From: an uncultured Lachnospiraceae bacterium
GTDB lineage: Bacteria > Bacillota > Clostridia > Lachnospirales > Lachnospiraceae
Length of the DNA stretch: 22,204 nt
Direction: 5' to 3'
Assembly (NCBI GenBank): GCA_946406305.1
Contig: CAMJKC010000006.1
Coordinates: 1 to 22,204 of the forward strand
Shown: one piece after another, positions 1-15,000 of the stretch
How positions within the stretch are numbered: position 1 is the first letter of the stretch
Layout of the letters: each line of letters starts with the position of its first letter
Position numbers and translations under genes: made by a program
The notes under the pieces: generated by a model
The model's database searches: none
Seen by the model: only the letters and a program-made list of their open reading frames with translations
Told to the model about the DNA's origin: nothing

Positions 1-55
1 CCGTTCGCTGCCACTACAGAAGTGGCAGCTCGTCTTCATCTTCTGGTTCTGCCTC
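1..55. other. Foreign-looking contig-end sequence before adapter
   Basis: These 55 bases are about 56% G+C by hand count, against strongly A/T-rich sequence in the rest of the window, and the sequencing-adapter match directly follows. They contain a perfect 9-bp inverted repeat (7-15 with 21-29, 5-base loop). Read on the minus strand they encode a short acidic tail, EAEPEDEDELPLL, followed by a stop. Nothing ties them to the neighbouring giant gene. I infer an unrelated read or insert joined to the contig through the adapter, not native flanking DNA. Confidence 0.7.
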
Positions 56-3000
56 AGATCGGAAGAGCACCATCTGTATTGCCCATCATATTGAACCAAT
101 AAGGTAAATGGCTATTTGCTGCCTTGTCCCAAGGAACTTCTTGAACTGTATCACCTTCAAATACATTCTTATATGTTATTGGTATTTCTGCAACCTTCCA
201 AGTAGCATATAAAGTAGCACTTCCATTGTCTTCAGCCACTAATCTATATACCTGAGGGTTTACACCATTTGCCACATAATATTTTGGTTTTACTGTTCCA
301 CTATAATCTGTTATCGGTGTCTCATTCCATCCTAAGAATTCAAATCCATCTTCGCTGAAAGTATTAGCTGGTAATTCTTTAAATTCGTTGAATGATATGT
401 TTTCAAGGTCAGGCATAGTCTCTGGTGTTACACCTTGTATATTTATGTTCTTTTCAAAGCTTACTTTATAAGTATGTGCCTTCCAGTTTGGATATATAAC
501 TAAACTATTTGTATCCATATTTACTGCTTGGCTAAATTGACTAAGTAAATCTTTATTAAGAACTGTATCTCTTGTTAATTTTACTCCTTGTTCTTTTCCT
601 TGCTTTGTATAGAATTCTGTAAATGTATAACCATATCTATTTCCTGTTGACCTAAGTTTTGGCCACAAATCAGAAGATGAATTCTCCGTTGTAAGTAAAT
701 TGCTCATAGCTGAATCAAACTCTACTGTGAAATAAGCTGGGTTTGGTATATCAACTACATCTGTTTCACCATTTAAACTACTATGTGTAAGTTGTGATTT
801 TAATGCAGCATTTCCAGGTTGTGCCTTTACTTCGTCATATATGTTGCTACCATAGTTGATAGTAAATGTCTTCTTCGTCCATTCAGCTTTTATTTGCATA
901 TTTTCTTCTGTCGTATCATATACATAAGTATTTATATCAAATATATCAGTTGTATCTCCAATTGTCCAATTTGCAAAGTCATAACCTATTCTCTTTGCAG
1001 TAGGTACATTTGTCCTATTTGTAAGAGTCACATCATTATCGTATATTACTGGTAAGTCAAAATATACTTTGTCTAATGTGTAGCTCGTGCCTGTTTGCTC
1101 AACATTATTTACATATAACTTTCCTTCTGTAGAACCGTTGTTTTTATCAGAAGCATTTACATTATATGTAATTTTATAAGTTTTTCTCTTCCATCTTGCA
1201 TAAAGAGTTATATTATCTGCATAGTTATTGCCATTTCTAATCAATAAATCTATACCAGTTGTAGCATTGAAGTTATATGTATTTACATCTTTTGCTACTT
1301 TCATACCCCAATCTCTATCAAACTGTGCATCAGAATTTATATTATACTCACTTGTCCATCCTTCATTTGTCCACCAACCTATAAATTCATATCCTTCTCT
1401 TGTTGCCTCTGGAAGTTCAGGAACTTTCTCGTCAAATGTAACTTCAACAGTTTCACTTCCAAGTGTCGCTGCTGTAGAACCAAGTCCATCGCTACTGTCA
1501 TTTTTTACAAAACTTATAACATACTTATTTGCTTCCCATATAGCATAATATGTTGTATTTGCAGTAGAGACATATTCAGAATCTTTCCCAATACCTTCAC
1601 CTATGAAATCTCCTGTTCCGTCAGCTTTTGTATTCCAACCTTTGAATGTATATCCTTCTTTAACAGTCTTAGTTATAAGTGTAGTATCATTTCTGTCATA
1701 ATGAGTTGCTATACCTTTATTATCATCATAGAAGTTGATATCACACTCTCCACTTGGTATTGTGTTTGTTATTTCTTTATCATACCTATATCTTGATAAA
1801 CTATCGTCAAATAATATCTTACGAGTTACATTTGTATTCTTTCCACCTATATATGGGTCTGTAGTAGAATTTCCTTTATTGCCATCAAATGTAATAGTAT
1901 ATTCTTTTGGTATCCATCTCGCATAGAAAGTGCTGTCTTTTGCCTCTCCACCATTTAAGTCAACTATTGACATATCATATTTTAGTTTTCCTAAATCTAC
2001 TCTATCTCCCCAACCGTTGTTGTCAGCTGAATCTCTATCCCAGCCATCGGCACCAGCCCATACACCTTTCTTAGTATAGAAGCCATCAAATGTATATCCA
2101 TCTCTCTCTACTTTTGGTGCACTTGTTGCTAAAATTTCTGTATCAAATACTTGAGAAGTAGTAGCTTTTCCACTTGTCATTCTTGGTTCTGTAGAGCCAT
2201 CGCCTTTATTCATATCCCAAGTTATCACATAGCTATTTACATCCCATTGACCGTATATTTTATTTATATCTTCATATTTCCAAATATATGATGGAGATGC
2301 TTTTTCACCACTTAACCAAATACCACTATTGTCATCTTTGCTCTCTCTTGTATACCAACCGAGGAATTTATAACCTTTCATCTCAACTTTTGCAAATGTA
2401 TTAGTTCCACTCATCTCTTGGTCATAAGTCAACTCTATGTTCTTTAAGAGACCTGCTTCATTTAACTCACCATTTGAATACTCAACTGTTCCTGTAGTTG
2501 TTGAGCCTTGTGGAAGATTAACTACATAAGCAACATCATATTGATTTGCTTCCCACTTCGCATAAACTGTTGAGCCTGTAGCTTCATTCCAATATACAGT
2601 ATCATCTGTTATTTGTGTATCTTCTGTCGCACTGTATGGATATTCTTTTGTTTTTAAACTCCACCAACCTTTGAATGTATATCCTGTCCTATTAACTTTC
2701 TTTTGTTTAACTCCGTTTATAGTTACTTCTTCATCTTCTGTATATAGATGTCCAAGTCCGTCTTTTATAGGAAGTTGATGTATAGCAGTTGTAGTTGTCT
2801 TGTCTGCCATAGTATTTGTTGGTTCATCATACACTTTACCACCATTAGCATCCATTACGATATTAAATAGTGTTCCGCCCCAATATGCATATACATCTAT
2901 AATGCCATTTTCATCTATAGTATCAAAATTTTCTTTTGTTAATTTTTTAGTATTAAGTATCATCTTTGTAACATCTGTTGGTGATCCATTTGGCGATGTG

Positions 3001-6000
3001 AAATCCCAATCTGCATCCTTCTTAAAGAACCAACCTCCAAATGTATATGGTGGGAAAGTCATAGTTGGAAGGTTTTTACTTCCGCTTATCTCATTTTCAC
3101 CATAAGGCATATCAAACCAAACAGTCATATTAGCTGGATTCTCTGGTTCTTCTGCACCGAACACTCTTGTCTTTGCTTCAAATGTCATAGTGTATTGATT
3201 ATTTTCCCATACAGCATATGCTTCGCTGTCTGTTGCAAGTCTATATATTTCATCATAACTTATCAAGTTTCTTGCTCTTTCTGCATAAGCTATAGTTGCT
3301 ATATCAGACCAACCCATAAATCTATATCCATCTCTTTTTGCTTTTACATCTTGGTCGCCCTGAACTTCAATGACACCAATATTTTGTTGTTTTTTATTAG
3401 TTCCTTCTAATACATATGCATCTCTATAAGGAGTATCGTAAGCAATGCTTATTTTAGTTTTTTGTCCTGCTGTCTCATAACTTGCATCTGTTGTTCCATT
3501 TCCCATAGCTGCATCATTTAGATTTAATGTTATAGTATATACTTCATTTTCCCATACAGCATACATTGTTATCTCTTCATTGTCATTGTCATCACCACAG
3601 CCTCCACTTGCAAGTTTAGATACTTTTTCACCTGCTTTGTATAGAGGTGTTTTTGCATTTGCTGTATTAGCCCAACCTATAAATTTATATCCTACTATGC
3701 TGTATGAAGCTACTGGCATAGTGTATTCTTTTGTATAAGGAAGTGTCACATTTTCCATAGTCCCTGTTACATTGTTTGTAAATGAAGCATCTGGTGACTC
3801 TGGAGCATTGCTATCGTAAATTATAGTATAATTATGCTCTCTCCACATAGCACTGAGTTCAGCAACATCATTTTCATTTTCAGCAAGATTTACTACTTCA
3901 TCTTCATTTTCATAATATTGTGCTTTGCTTGTATTGATATTATTTGGAGATGCTACTCTATTTGTGTGCTCCCATTTTACAAATGTATAACCTTTTCTTG
4001 TCATATTGCCTACTGTGTCAGATGTGATAGTAACAGACTCGTCAATAGTAGGTAATTGATATGGGTCTCCATCGTATGTGAGTGTCAAATCGTCAAATCT
4101 GCCATCTACATCTGAAGCAGATGCTTTAAATACAACTTTATATGTTATAGGAGTATAAATAGCATATATTGTCTGGTCTTCTATAGCCCAATAAAGAGTA
4201 TCTTTTGTAACTTCTTCTTCATCGCCATCTCTACTCTTGTCATATCTATTAAATTTATAACCTTGTAAGTAAGCAGAATCTAGGTTGCCTATTGGTTGCT
4301 CAAATTCTGCTACTATGTTGTATGTCAACTCTTTTGTAAAGCCTTCTGCATTTGTAGTTGTAGCTATCTTGTAGTAACCATCTTGACCATTTAAAGTATT
4401 TGCATTTACTGTCAAGTTATATTTCTTTGGTATCCAATAAGCATATAAAGTATCAACTGGTGTTTCTTCATCTGTAGGGTCTGCATTATACTTTCTAAGT
4501 ATGCTCTTCGTGCTAATCAAATCTTCTGCACTTGGAGTTTCTTTTGGACCATAAGCCTTATTTAAAGTCCAACCTACAAAATCATACCCTGCTCTTCTTG
4601 GTTTTACAAATGGTTCATAAGAATCATAAGTTCTATCATAATAAGCTTTTATGCTGTCTTTACTATCATCTTCAACAGGAGATGTCTCACTGTCGTTATA
4701 ATTAAGTTCCAAACTGAATAACCCTGGTGTCCATGTGTATTTCAATTCATATATGCTATCTGCTACTGAAGAAGTTCCAGCCTTTCTGTTAAATGTGCTA
4801 TCAGTTCCACTTCTATATACCTCACCATCTTGTCCTACGAAACCTGTCATGATGTAACCATTTATTTTTACTTGAGGGTCATCTTGACTATCTATCAAAT
4901 CTACTGTTACATCAGTTGGGTATTCTATCATTTGACCAGAATGTTCAACTGAAGCTGGTCTTGATGGGTTATAAGTTTTATTTTGTTGTAACATCTCATA
5001 GTAGTTGCTTCCTACTGCTTCGTTTGTAGCTCCACTTAAAGATGATATTGGAATATTTTTATCAAATTTTAATCTATATGTATTTGGTTTCCAATTTGCT
5101 TCAAACTCTGCCTCTGAATCTCTTTCAGTTCTTATATTGCTTACAGATGCTTTATCTACATATGTAAGTCCTGTCTCTGTATCTCTCCAATAGTCAAATG
5201 TGTAACCTACAACACTAAAACCAGGTCCAGCATCTACAACTGTTCCGTCAAGGTTAGTATAGCTACCACCACTCACAGGATAAAGTGCTACTTTATCATC
5301 ATCAACACTTAACCTTTGAGTATTAAGACTGCCTTCTACAGTATCCTCTCCACCTCCTGCTTCTCCTGCATTATATGAAATGAAGTAAGGATTCTTTACC
5401 CACTGTGCATATAAAGAGAATGTCTCTACAGTGTCATCATCTGGTGTAATTGAAGCCAATTTACTTAATACATCTCCAGTTGTATATGAAACTGTAGCAT
5501 TTTTAATATCTTTTACTAATGTCCACTTATCAAATGCATATCCTTCTACTGCCCATTTATCTTCTGCATCTATCAACTCAACATCTTCAGCATAAGTTAT
5601 GCCCTCTACTATGTAGTCATTTGAATTAGGAGATAATTCCCTACCGTTTGGTGGGTTACCTACATATTTCAAATTATATGTATGTATAGTCCAATTTGCA
5701 TATAAAACTATCTCAGCACCTGTTGCTATGCCAAGGTTCTCTCTATTGTATCCAAAGTTATATAGGTCTGTCTTATCATCTATTACTAATTCTTTACCCT
5801 TATTATTTACATCATATACAATACCTCTGTCGTCATTTTCAAAAGTCATCTTATTGAATGTGAAACCTTTACTCTTGAATTTGTTTGCAGGTATTGTCAC
5901 AGGTTTATCAAACAATGCTTCAACCTCTTCCATTTCTCCTTCTGCTTCTAAACCTTCTGTCTCCATACTATTTGTGTCAAATACAATTTTATATTTGTTT

Positions 6001-9000
6001 GGTATCCATTTTGCATATACTATACTGCTTGTTGCTATTTTTGCTCCATCACTATTTACACAAGTAGCAGACTCAAAATCATAAGTTGTATCTTTTGTTA
6101 CATTAAGCCCTGTTCCATCATTCTTTGTCCACCAACCAGCAAATTGATATCCTTCACGAGTAGGTGTAGGAAGGTCACCTATATTGCCAAGTTTCTCCCC
6201 ATAGTGAACTGGTGTCCCCTCTTCTTCACTAAATGCTTCTTCAGCATCCTCACTTGTTGTTGTTCCTTTATAGTAACCTTCTGAAATTCTGTCATCGCCT
6301 TTTTCTTTATCATTAAGTGCAAATGTGAGTGTGAAATTTTGTGGTTGCCAATTTACATACAACTTAACTACAGCACCATCTACACCAATTAAGTTATCCC
6401 AAGATTCTTCATTGAAAACATGTTCATTTGGAATTTGTCTATCTTCTGTTACTTCTTCAGAGAAATAATCCCAGTGACTATTTTCATATCCTATTCTTGT
6501 ATATCTATTTTTATCTAATTTTTCTTTTTTATCAAATGTCAAAACTTGAGTTGGAGTAGCAAATGTAAACTCGTCTGTATTTTCATCTGGCATAAACATT
6601 ACTGTATATTTTATTGGCTCCCACTCTGCATATAGAGTATCGCTACCTTCTGCACCTTCAAGTGCTAAGTATTGTCCTGCTTTAATTATATTATTATCAC
6701 TAAATGACTCGCTTGGAGAACTGTGCCAAGCTATGAATTTATATCCAGAACGAGTTACTTCTGGCAATTTATCTATTGTAGTCAAATAGTGAAGTGTAAC
6801 TACTGGGCTTCCTGTACTATCATCTTCATCATAAGTTCCTTCTACGAGTTCTGCATCTGTAGAACCGAAGTCATCTCCACCTACACTGTGGTCTTGAAGA
6901 TTTAGATATAGTGTTACATCTCTACCAACCCAACGAACATAATAATCAGCTGTCTCTACTATTATCTGTCCAGATGTAGGGTCATATTTTTCTCCCCAAT
7001 CTTGATCCCCTGCACCATTATTCCAACCATTTTTTGTCCACCAGCCATCTACAGACCAAGCTGTCCCATCTCTTCTATATTCTACTATGCTCGTTATGCT
7101 TTGAAGTCTATTGCCATTATCGTCAATCGTATAAGCATCATAATTTTCAGTTCCTCTTGTTACATTATCAATAATTGTATCAAGGGTATCTCCCATTCTA
7201 CCTACATATACAACATCCTTATCTACACTAAATGGTGAATCACTAGGTATAATGTTTCCATATTCTATTCTTGTTCCATCATCTAAAACTTTAGAACCAG
7301 AACCATTTCTATGAATAGTTATTTTTACTTCTCTATCCCATATTGCATACATTGTTGCTATATTATTTACAGCTTTTACAGGTGTAGTTGAGCCTGTGAA
7401 GTCAAACTCTACACTGTCTTCATTGTTACTTGTGTACCAACCTACAAATGTCTCTCCTTTTTTTGATACAGGTACACCAGGGTGGTCAGGAGATGCTCCA
7501 ACAGCAACATATTGATAGTCAAATGTTTCTTCAACCTCTGCATAATATTCGTAGTGAACTTCTACATATTTATTCTTATCTCTTTTCTTTATAACTTTTA
7601 TATCATTAGTTGTTGTCTTATAAACTATATAGTTATCATCATCAGATATAAATACACTATCTGTAGTTCCACCGATGTCTTCTGCCTCATCATTATTTTC
7701 TGCCCTCATGTCAGAAGTCCAAGATTTATATGAAATGTATCCTTCGTTATCTGTTATTCTTCTTCCTCCCACTAAAACAGATACACCAATTTTTGATTTA
7801 TAATTTAATTTATTTTCTGTGCTATAAACTAAAGTTTGAGTTGATTGATGGTCAGTCACTGCAAAGTTTGCTGCCTCATTTGCAATATTAAAGTTTTCAT
7901 AAATTTCAATTTTTCCACCTAATTCAACTTTGTTCATACCAGAAACTGCCACATTATAGAATGCATATTTTGCCATATTATTTTTTATAACTGTGTCATG
8001 TATACTATCTTCTGAAGTTTGTGGGCTCTCTCTTCTTATGACATATCCTTGACTTTCACTATCTCCATTTGGAGTCACAACATTGCCTGTGATAGTAGTG
8101 TGGTCTGCTATGAAACTTAAATTCTTTCTTCCGTGTGCAACTCTTATCAAGTCTTTTTCTACTGTGTTGTCCTTTATAGTTGAACCTGAAGCAAGTGTAA
8201 GGCTCGCACCATAAGCATCAATTATGTAGTCAAAATATTCACTTCCTTGATAGTTCTTGTCAATAGTACCAGAAACTGTAATAAGTGGATTTGAAGTATT
8301 TGATGTTACAGTTGTGTCATCATTTGGACCTGAAGCGATAAGTGCTGTATCGAGTTTTACTCCCGCTTCATTATTTACACTAAACACAGCATTTTCTTTT
8401 GCACCTGTTATCTCTAAAGAGCCACTCTTTATTGTCTTTGAAAAATCTAAATTCAAGTTTTGTCCATTTGTAAGAGTTGGCATATCTAAATATATATATT
8501 GTCCCACAGTATTCTTGTAAGCCAATATTTTCTTCATCTTGCCCTCTCCTGCTCCAGTACTCTTATTTAATTTTATGAGTGAATATAACATACGATAATC
8601 TGTCACACTGTCTGTTGCAGGATAAGCCGTAACAAATTTATTCAAATACATATTACTGTCATAAATATTTACACCTACGATTTCTGCTTCTATTTGCATA
8701 TTGATATTTCTGACAAAGTCTGCATTTTCAAGAATTAAATTTTTAGTTTTTATAATTTTATTAAACCCTGTTGAACCAAATCTTCCTAAATTGAAGTGTC
8801 TATCTTTTGCACCGTAGATTTGGACTGTCCCTCCCTCAGATTTTATAACATCAAAACCTGTCATTAGAGACTCATCTATTACATCAGTTGAACCTTGATA
8901 TAGATTGCTGCTAAGACCACCTATTGCATATTTTATCTGTGGAGTGCTTGTTAAATCTAAAACTGCAGAACCAGAGTAAATACCAGGTCCAATGTCTTTT

Positions 9001-12000
9001 ATGCTTACACTATCATTTATCTCTTTATAATTGTCTGTTTCATTTTCTTTTGCTTTTACTGACAATATAATGTCATGGTCTACAAATAAAGGAGTAACAT
9101 TTTCTAAAAGATGTTTTTTATTTACTAATATTACAAAAGTATTTTTATCAACGAGCATTACAGGATTTCCACCGTATCCTGAATAATCCCAAGGTGTTTT
9201 TTGCATACCAGATACATTTAATACTTTTGCCTTTATAGGGCCATAAGCCATATCTACTTCTACATATCCTGTTGGCGAGTCATTATAAAACCCTGTTCTA
9301 TTCATATCTGTAGATTCATAATATAAAGTTTCTTGTCTAACAACTTCTATCCATTTTGTCATAACACTATGAGTTGCACCATTTTCATGGTTACAACTTG
9401 TATCACCACAAGCTCTTAAATTGTTATTATATCCGTTGTTGCTCCATACTGCATATACATTGAGAACTGTTCCATCGGCAGCTTTTCCAAATACTTTTTG
9501 ATTTTCAAAATCGCTAATTGTTCCAAGCTCTCTTCTCTCATCATTGTCTTTATTGTATATCCAAGTAACCCATCCTTCAAGTGTATAACCACTACGAGTT
9601 ATCTCCCATTCATTAGTTGGATTTTTAAGTTGAGATGCTGCAAAATACATAGCTGACTGATTCATCTCTTTTATAAATCCATTTATAAGTGGTTCTCTTG
9701 TTGTATCATCTTTTGTATTTGTTGTATAAGTTCCTTGGTCTGTTTTATTTTTTGCTGTAACACCAGGACCTAATATGAAACGGACTTCCATACGGCTATT
9801 ACCTATATGAACTACTTTATTAACCATTTCTTCATCATCTGTAGAATAAACTATATCGTTTACTGCATCATCAGCATGGAATATTTTACCTAATTTTGAC
9901 AACTCACTTGTCAAATACCCTGTAGCTATATAGTCATCTGCATACTCACTGTCTCCACTTATGAAGCTCTTGTCATAGTTAAACCCAGACAATATTTTTC
10001 TTGATACTCCTAATGTCTCTCTTAATACATTATCAACTGCATAGAAGTTACGAACAAAAGGAACACCTGATAATGTCGTGCTATTAGTTGCAATCACAAT
10101 AGTATTGTTGAAAGCAAGGTTCATATATCCTTTTATTTTTACAGCTCCGCCATTTTTGTTATCTTCATTTGCTGTTATATTTACAACACCATTTTCACTA
10201 TTCTCTGTGCTTCCGATGTTAAATATATTGTCTGTAGATACATCGCCCTCTACTATAGCACCAAATAAATTTGATATTACATAGAAAGCACTTACTTCAT
10301 CTGCTTTATTATTTTTTACATTTATAGTACCACTTCCACCAAGAGTAAATATACAATTTGATAATACAGCTACACCACCTTGTGCTAACTGCTCATTATA
10401 ACTATCAGCTGCCAAAGTTTTTGTAAAGCTTTTTCCATTGTCAACTTCTGCTGTATTTCCTGTTATGTCAAGAGTCTCACCATCTCTTGGAGCAATAGTA
10501 ACTTTTGTCCTTTGTGCATAGAGGAAGCCACCACCTCCAAGTGCATTTTCATCTGTTTTCTCTAAATAATTTGCTTGAACTACTTTATTGTTTTTTATAG
10601 ATGTCGCATTTGTTATGCTCAATGTATTTTTTATTGTTCCTTTAACATTAGTTGTGTCGCTATTACCTATAAATATAGCACCACCTCTTGTAGAACCTGC
10701 AGCATAACCATCACTACCTTTATAGTAAATACCTGATGTCTCATTACCTTCAAATACTACATTGTTAAATGAAGCAGAAACTCCTTTTTCATTTTGATAA
10801 TCAGATATGTATTGAAGGACACTGCCTAAATATGTCGCATGGTTGTTTTTTAAATCAACCCACTCTGAAGATACAACTTGCTCTGTTTCAGTGTTCTCTT
10901 TTATTTTTATAACTGCATTCATCATACACTTATTGTCTGTTATTTTTAATGTTGGAGTATTCTCTGCACTCTCTCTACCTTTAAGTGTAAATTGAGATAC
11001 ACCATCTAACAAGAATATAGAGCCAACTTCATTATTTGTTATTTTTGATTCTGTTTCTACATCAATTTTAACAGGCGATAATATATTTTCAAATCTAAAT
11101 AGTGACATATTAGGTAGAGGATTATTATCCTTACCTGTGCTCTCTACACCTTCAATGTTTATTTTGTTATTTTCTATTTCTAATTTTCCTGCAATGTTAA
11201 ATATTGTAGTTCCTGCATCTCTTGCTACATTTCTATATGTATTATCAAGTGTTACATATAAAATTCCATTTTTTGCTTTTAATCCATCTATGTCTTTTAT
11301 AGTAAGACCATTATAATCAGATAAGCCATTTTTTGTATATATTAGAGATGTTTCAGAATATATTTTCTTTGTGTTTGTGTCTTTCACAATCACTAAATCT
11401 TTAGCGTTAAGTCTTCCATATTCTATATGAATTATAGCGCCCTCTTTTTCACCTTTATAATTGAAATTATTCATTTTAATATTTGTAAGGTTTAAATTAC
11501 AAGCATCATTTTCACTTGAACTTACAAAGTTTATAAATGGTGTCTTATTTTCTATAGTATCATCTGACAAATCCGTTGGGTTTAATATACCTGTATCTTT
11601 ACAATTTATAATGCTAAAGCCTAAAGGTTTAGTATTGTCAGTAAGATTTACAAGAGATATGCCATCTTTTGTAGTCATGTTATAGCCATTCATACAAATA
11701 GTATAATTGCCAACAGTATCTGTAATAGTATTGTCTAATACAATATCTTTTGATAGGACATACTTCTTATCTAAATCAAGGAATAATATATTTTCATCAT
11801 ATGTTATAAACCAATCTGTAGAAGTATCTCTATTGGTAACATTAGTTGATGTGTGTCCATGTTTTGTTTGCCACAAAGCATATACATCGCTACCTTCGTT
11901 TGTATCATTTTTTGCTATGTATTTTGTGCTATTGAAACTCCAAGTTACAAAATTGAAACTTGTATTAGTTGACATCCAACCAGCTGGAGTCACATCTCCG

Positions 12001-15000
12001 TAATTATTTCTATACTCTTCTGGTATTAGAGTTCTAAGTGTACTTAAGTCAGCAAAATTATCGAGATATACTTCTGTATTGTAAAGTCTCACATGCATTT
12101 TCTTATATACTTCTGTATCACTTAAATAAGCCTTTATTTCTTTTGTATTCTTTTTATAACCTATAGCGAGTTGGTCCTTAGTCCCTTTGAAAACTACTAT
12201 ATCTTTCTCAGGGTCAGTTGATTTTGATTTTTCATCTATCACAACTACTTCTTCTGATAAAATTCCAGAAGATGAGAAACCGTTTATAACTGCTGGAGTC
12301 CAAGTGAACATATTTATCTCACCATAGTTACCATTTGCTTCATCTTTAACATAATCAAGTATAGCTGTTGTAGTATTTACACCTATTTTTGACCTATACT
12401 CTCCATCAACTTTTGTAGCATTTAATTTTTTATTAAATGCATCTAAAACTAAATTTTTACTTACTCTTATATTTGACTCTTCGCCACTACTGTTTTTATT
12501 TGCTGTTATACGAACTATACCACTAAATCTCATAGTAGTAATTCCGTCCACTGCACTATCGCCATCTACATCTTTACCAGATACTTCTATAGCATTTCTA
12601 TCTCCTACAGAGTTACTTGCTATATTTATGTTATCTGTATCAAAATCTATATTTCCATTATGCTTACTGCTGTCAGTAGGTTTTACATATATTATTGGTC
12701 CACCAACATTTTCAGTGATTTTTGAAGTTCCTTCTATCTTTATTGAATTTCCGTCATATACATTTTCTACATAGAAACCTGGAACTTCACCCTTATTTTT
12801 TGTCATAGAAAGGTCAACGAACTCTTCAGTAATATTTTTGCTAACAGGTATATTTATATAATATGCACCTTCTGTGCTACCATTACCATTTTCTGTTATT
12901 GTTGTCTTGTTCCATTTTCTCTGTATAGCAAAAGGCATATTTTCTATATCTTCTTGGTTGTCATAAATTGCACTACCATATTTTGCAACATTGCCCTTAA
13001 ATAAATCATTATCTGACTCTATTGTTTGTGAATTACTTATATAAAGTGCTCCACCTTTACTCTTATCGTTTGTTGTAGCAGTGCTATATTTTACCTCATT
13101 GTTAGTAAACTCATTTCTTGTGAAAACTATTTGACCTGGGTCAGCTTCTGGATTTCCTACACCAGATATATATACAGCTCCTCCTCCAAATCTCTTTGAG
13201 TTTTCATTTAACACTAAACTATTTCCATCAAATTTACATTTTTCAATATTACTAATTGCTATTGACACATTGTTATAATTTTCTATCATAAGTGCGCCAC
13301 CAACATTTTTACTAAATTCAGTCTCTATTATGTTGAACACACCTCTATTGTCATTTCCTGCAAGTGTTAAAGCAGAGAAAAATCCTTTTGTTTGATTTTC
13401 CTTTATGACATTTTTTTCTATATTTAAACTTGTTAAGTTATATCTTTCATTTAAAAGAACTACAGAACCGTATTCCTCTTCTATTACATTGCCTATAAAT
13501 TTAGTTTGATTAAACTCATGCTCCATATTTGAGCCATCATCTCTTGCCTTTACCACAGCAACAGCTCTGTCAAACATTGTGTCTTTATTATCGCTATATT
13601 CTACTCCACTGTTTGTGATTTTATTTTCATTGAAATCTACATTATCTAAATATACACTTCCTTTATTCTCTATCATTGTCCCAGCTAATTCGTTTTTATT
13701 AAATTCTGTATATTCAATATACAGTTTTCCACTGACACTTGAATCTTTTTGTCTTATTATACCATTGGCACCATTTCCAGCACTGTATTTAAAATTCTCA
13801 ATTTTTATTTTGTCATACAAATCTTGTGTTCCATATATGCTAAGATTAGAAACTCCACCACTCTCTCCAAAAGTAACAAGTGAAGTTCCCATAGAAGAAA
13901 CAGTTGTCCCATCAAAATCAATACCAGCATGATGATCAGTTGTATTTAATGAGCAATCACAAATATAACTATCTCCAATAAGATTAAACATTGATATTCC
14001 ATTTGCTATTGTCAATTTATAGCCGTTTAGACATAGTTTTAAATTCTTTATGCCACCTTTTTGATCAATCATTTTTTGTATGAAAGTTTTTGTATCTCTT
14101 CCATATATCTTTTCTGGTATTACTACATCTTGTGTTAGAACATACATATATTTTGGATAATAAAATGCATAGAACAATTGTTGAGCTGCTGCTACTTCTA
14201 TAGAAGCATGCTCATCATCAAACATATTTGACTCATCTCCAAAGAAGCCATAATCTTCGTAGTGGTTCGCTCCATCCGAATGGCTACAACTCTCACTCTC
14301 TCCACCACACACTTTATGTTTATGTGATAGTAATTGATATATCAAATATAAATTTGTTGGTTGTTCTTCTACATTCTCATTTATATGTATTGTCTTGTCA
14401 AAATCCCAAGGAGCAAAAGTTTGGTCATCATCTACTCTACCCATTATATCAAGAGCTCTAACTGTATGCTCTTCGTTTGTAAGCATACCTCCTTCATCAG
14501 TTATTGATTGTGGTTTGAATGGCTTATAAAGTGTAGAGCCTGCAGATATTTTTTGTGAAGCGATTTGCATATCAGGATGAGTTATCATATCAAACTCATA
14601 TGTAATAAGATTTGCTTCATTTTCAAAGAAAATCATTTGTTCTGGATTAACGAAAGGTGCACGAGAGTCATCTGTATCACTATTTCTGTCGTTTCTAAAT
14701 ACAGACTGTGGAGAACCTCCTTTATCTACATCTTTTATATCTGTCCAATAATGATATTTACTATCTTCTTTATATGTCCCTTCAGCATCACTAAAGAGCC
14801 TATACCCTTTCGCACCAGTAGCAGTTCCAAGTGGTTCTACATCAAAAGGTGTAAATGCTACTTTAGCGGTATATCCTAATTGATAATCTGTTGTTCCTAC
14901 TGTTGCACCCATTGACAATTTAAGCCACTTGTTCTCTCCTTGTTCAAGAGGTATGTTGTGCAATACTTCTCCTCTCTTGTTGTCAAGTACATTTAATGCT

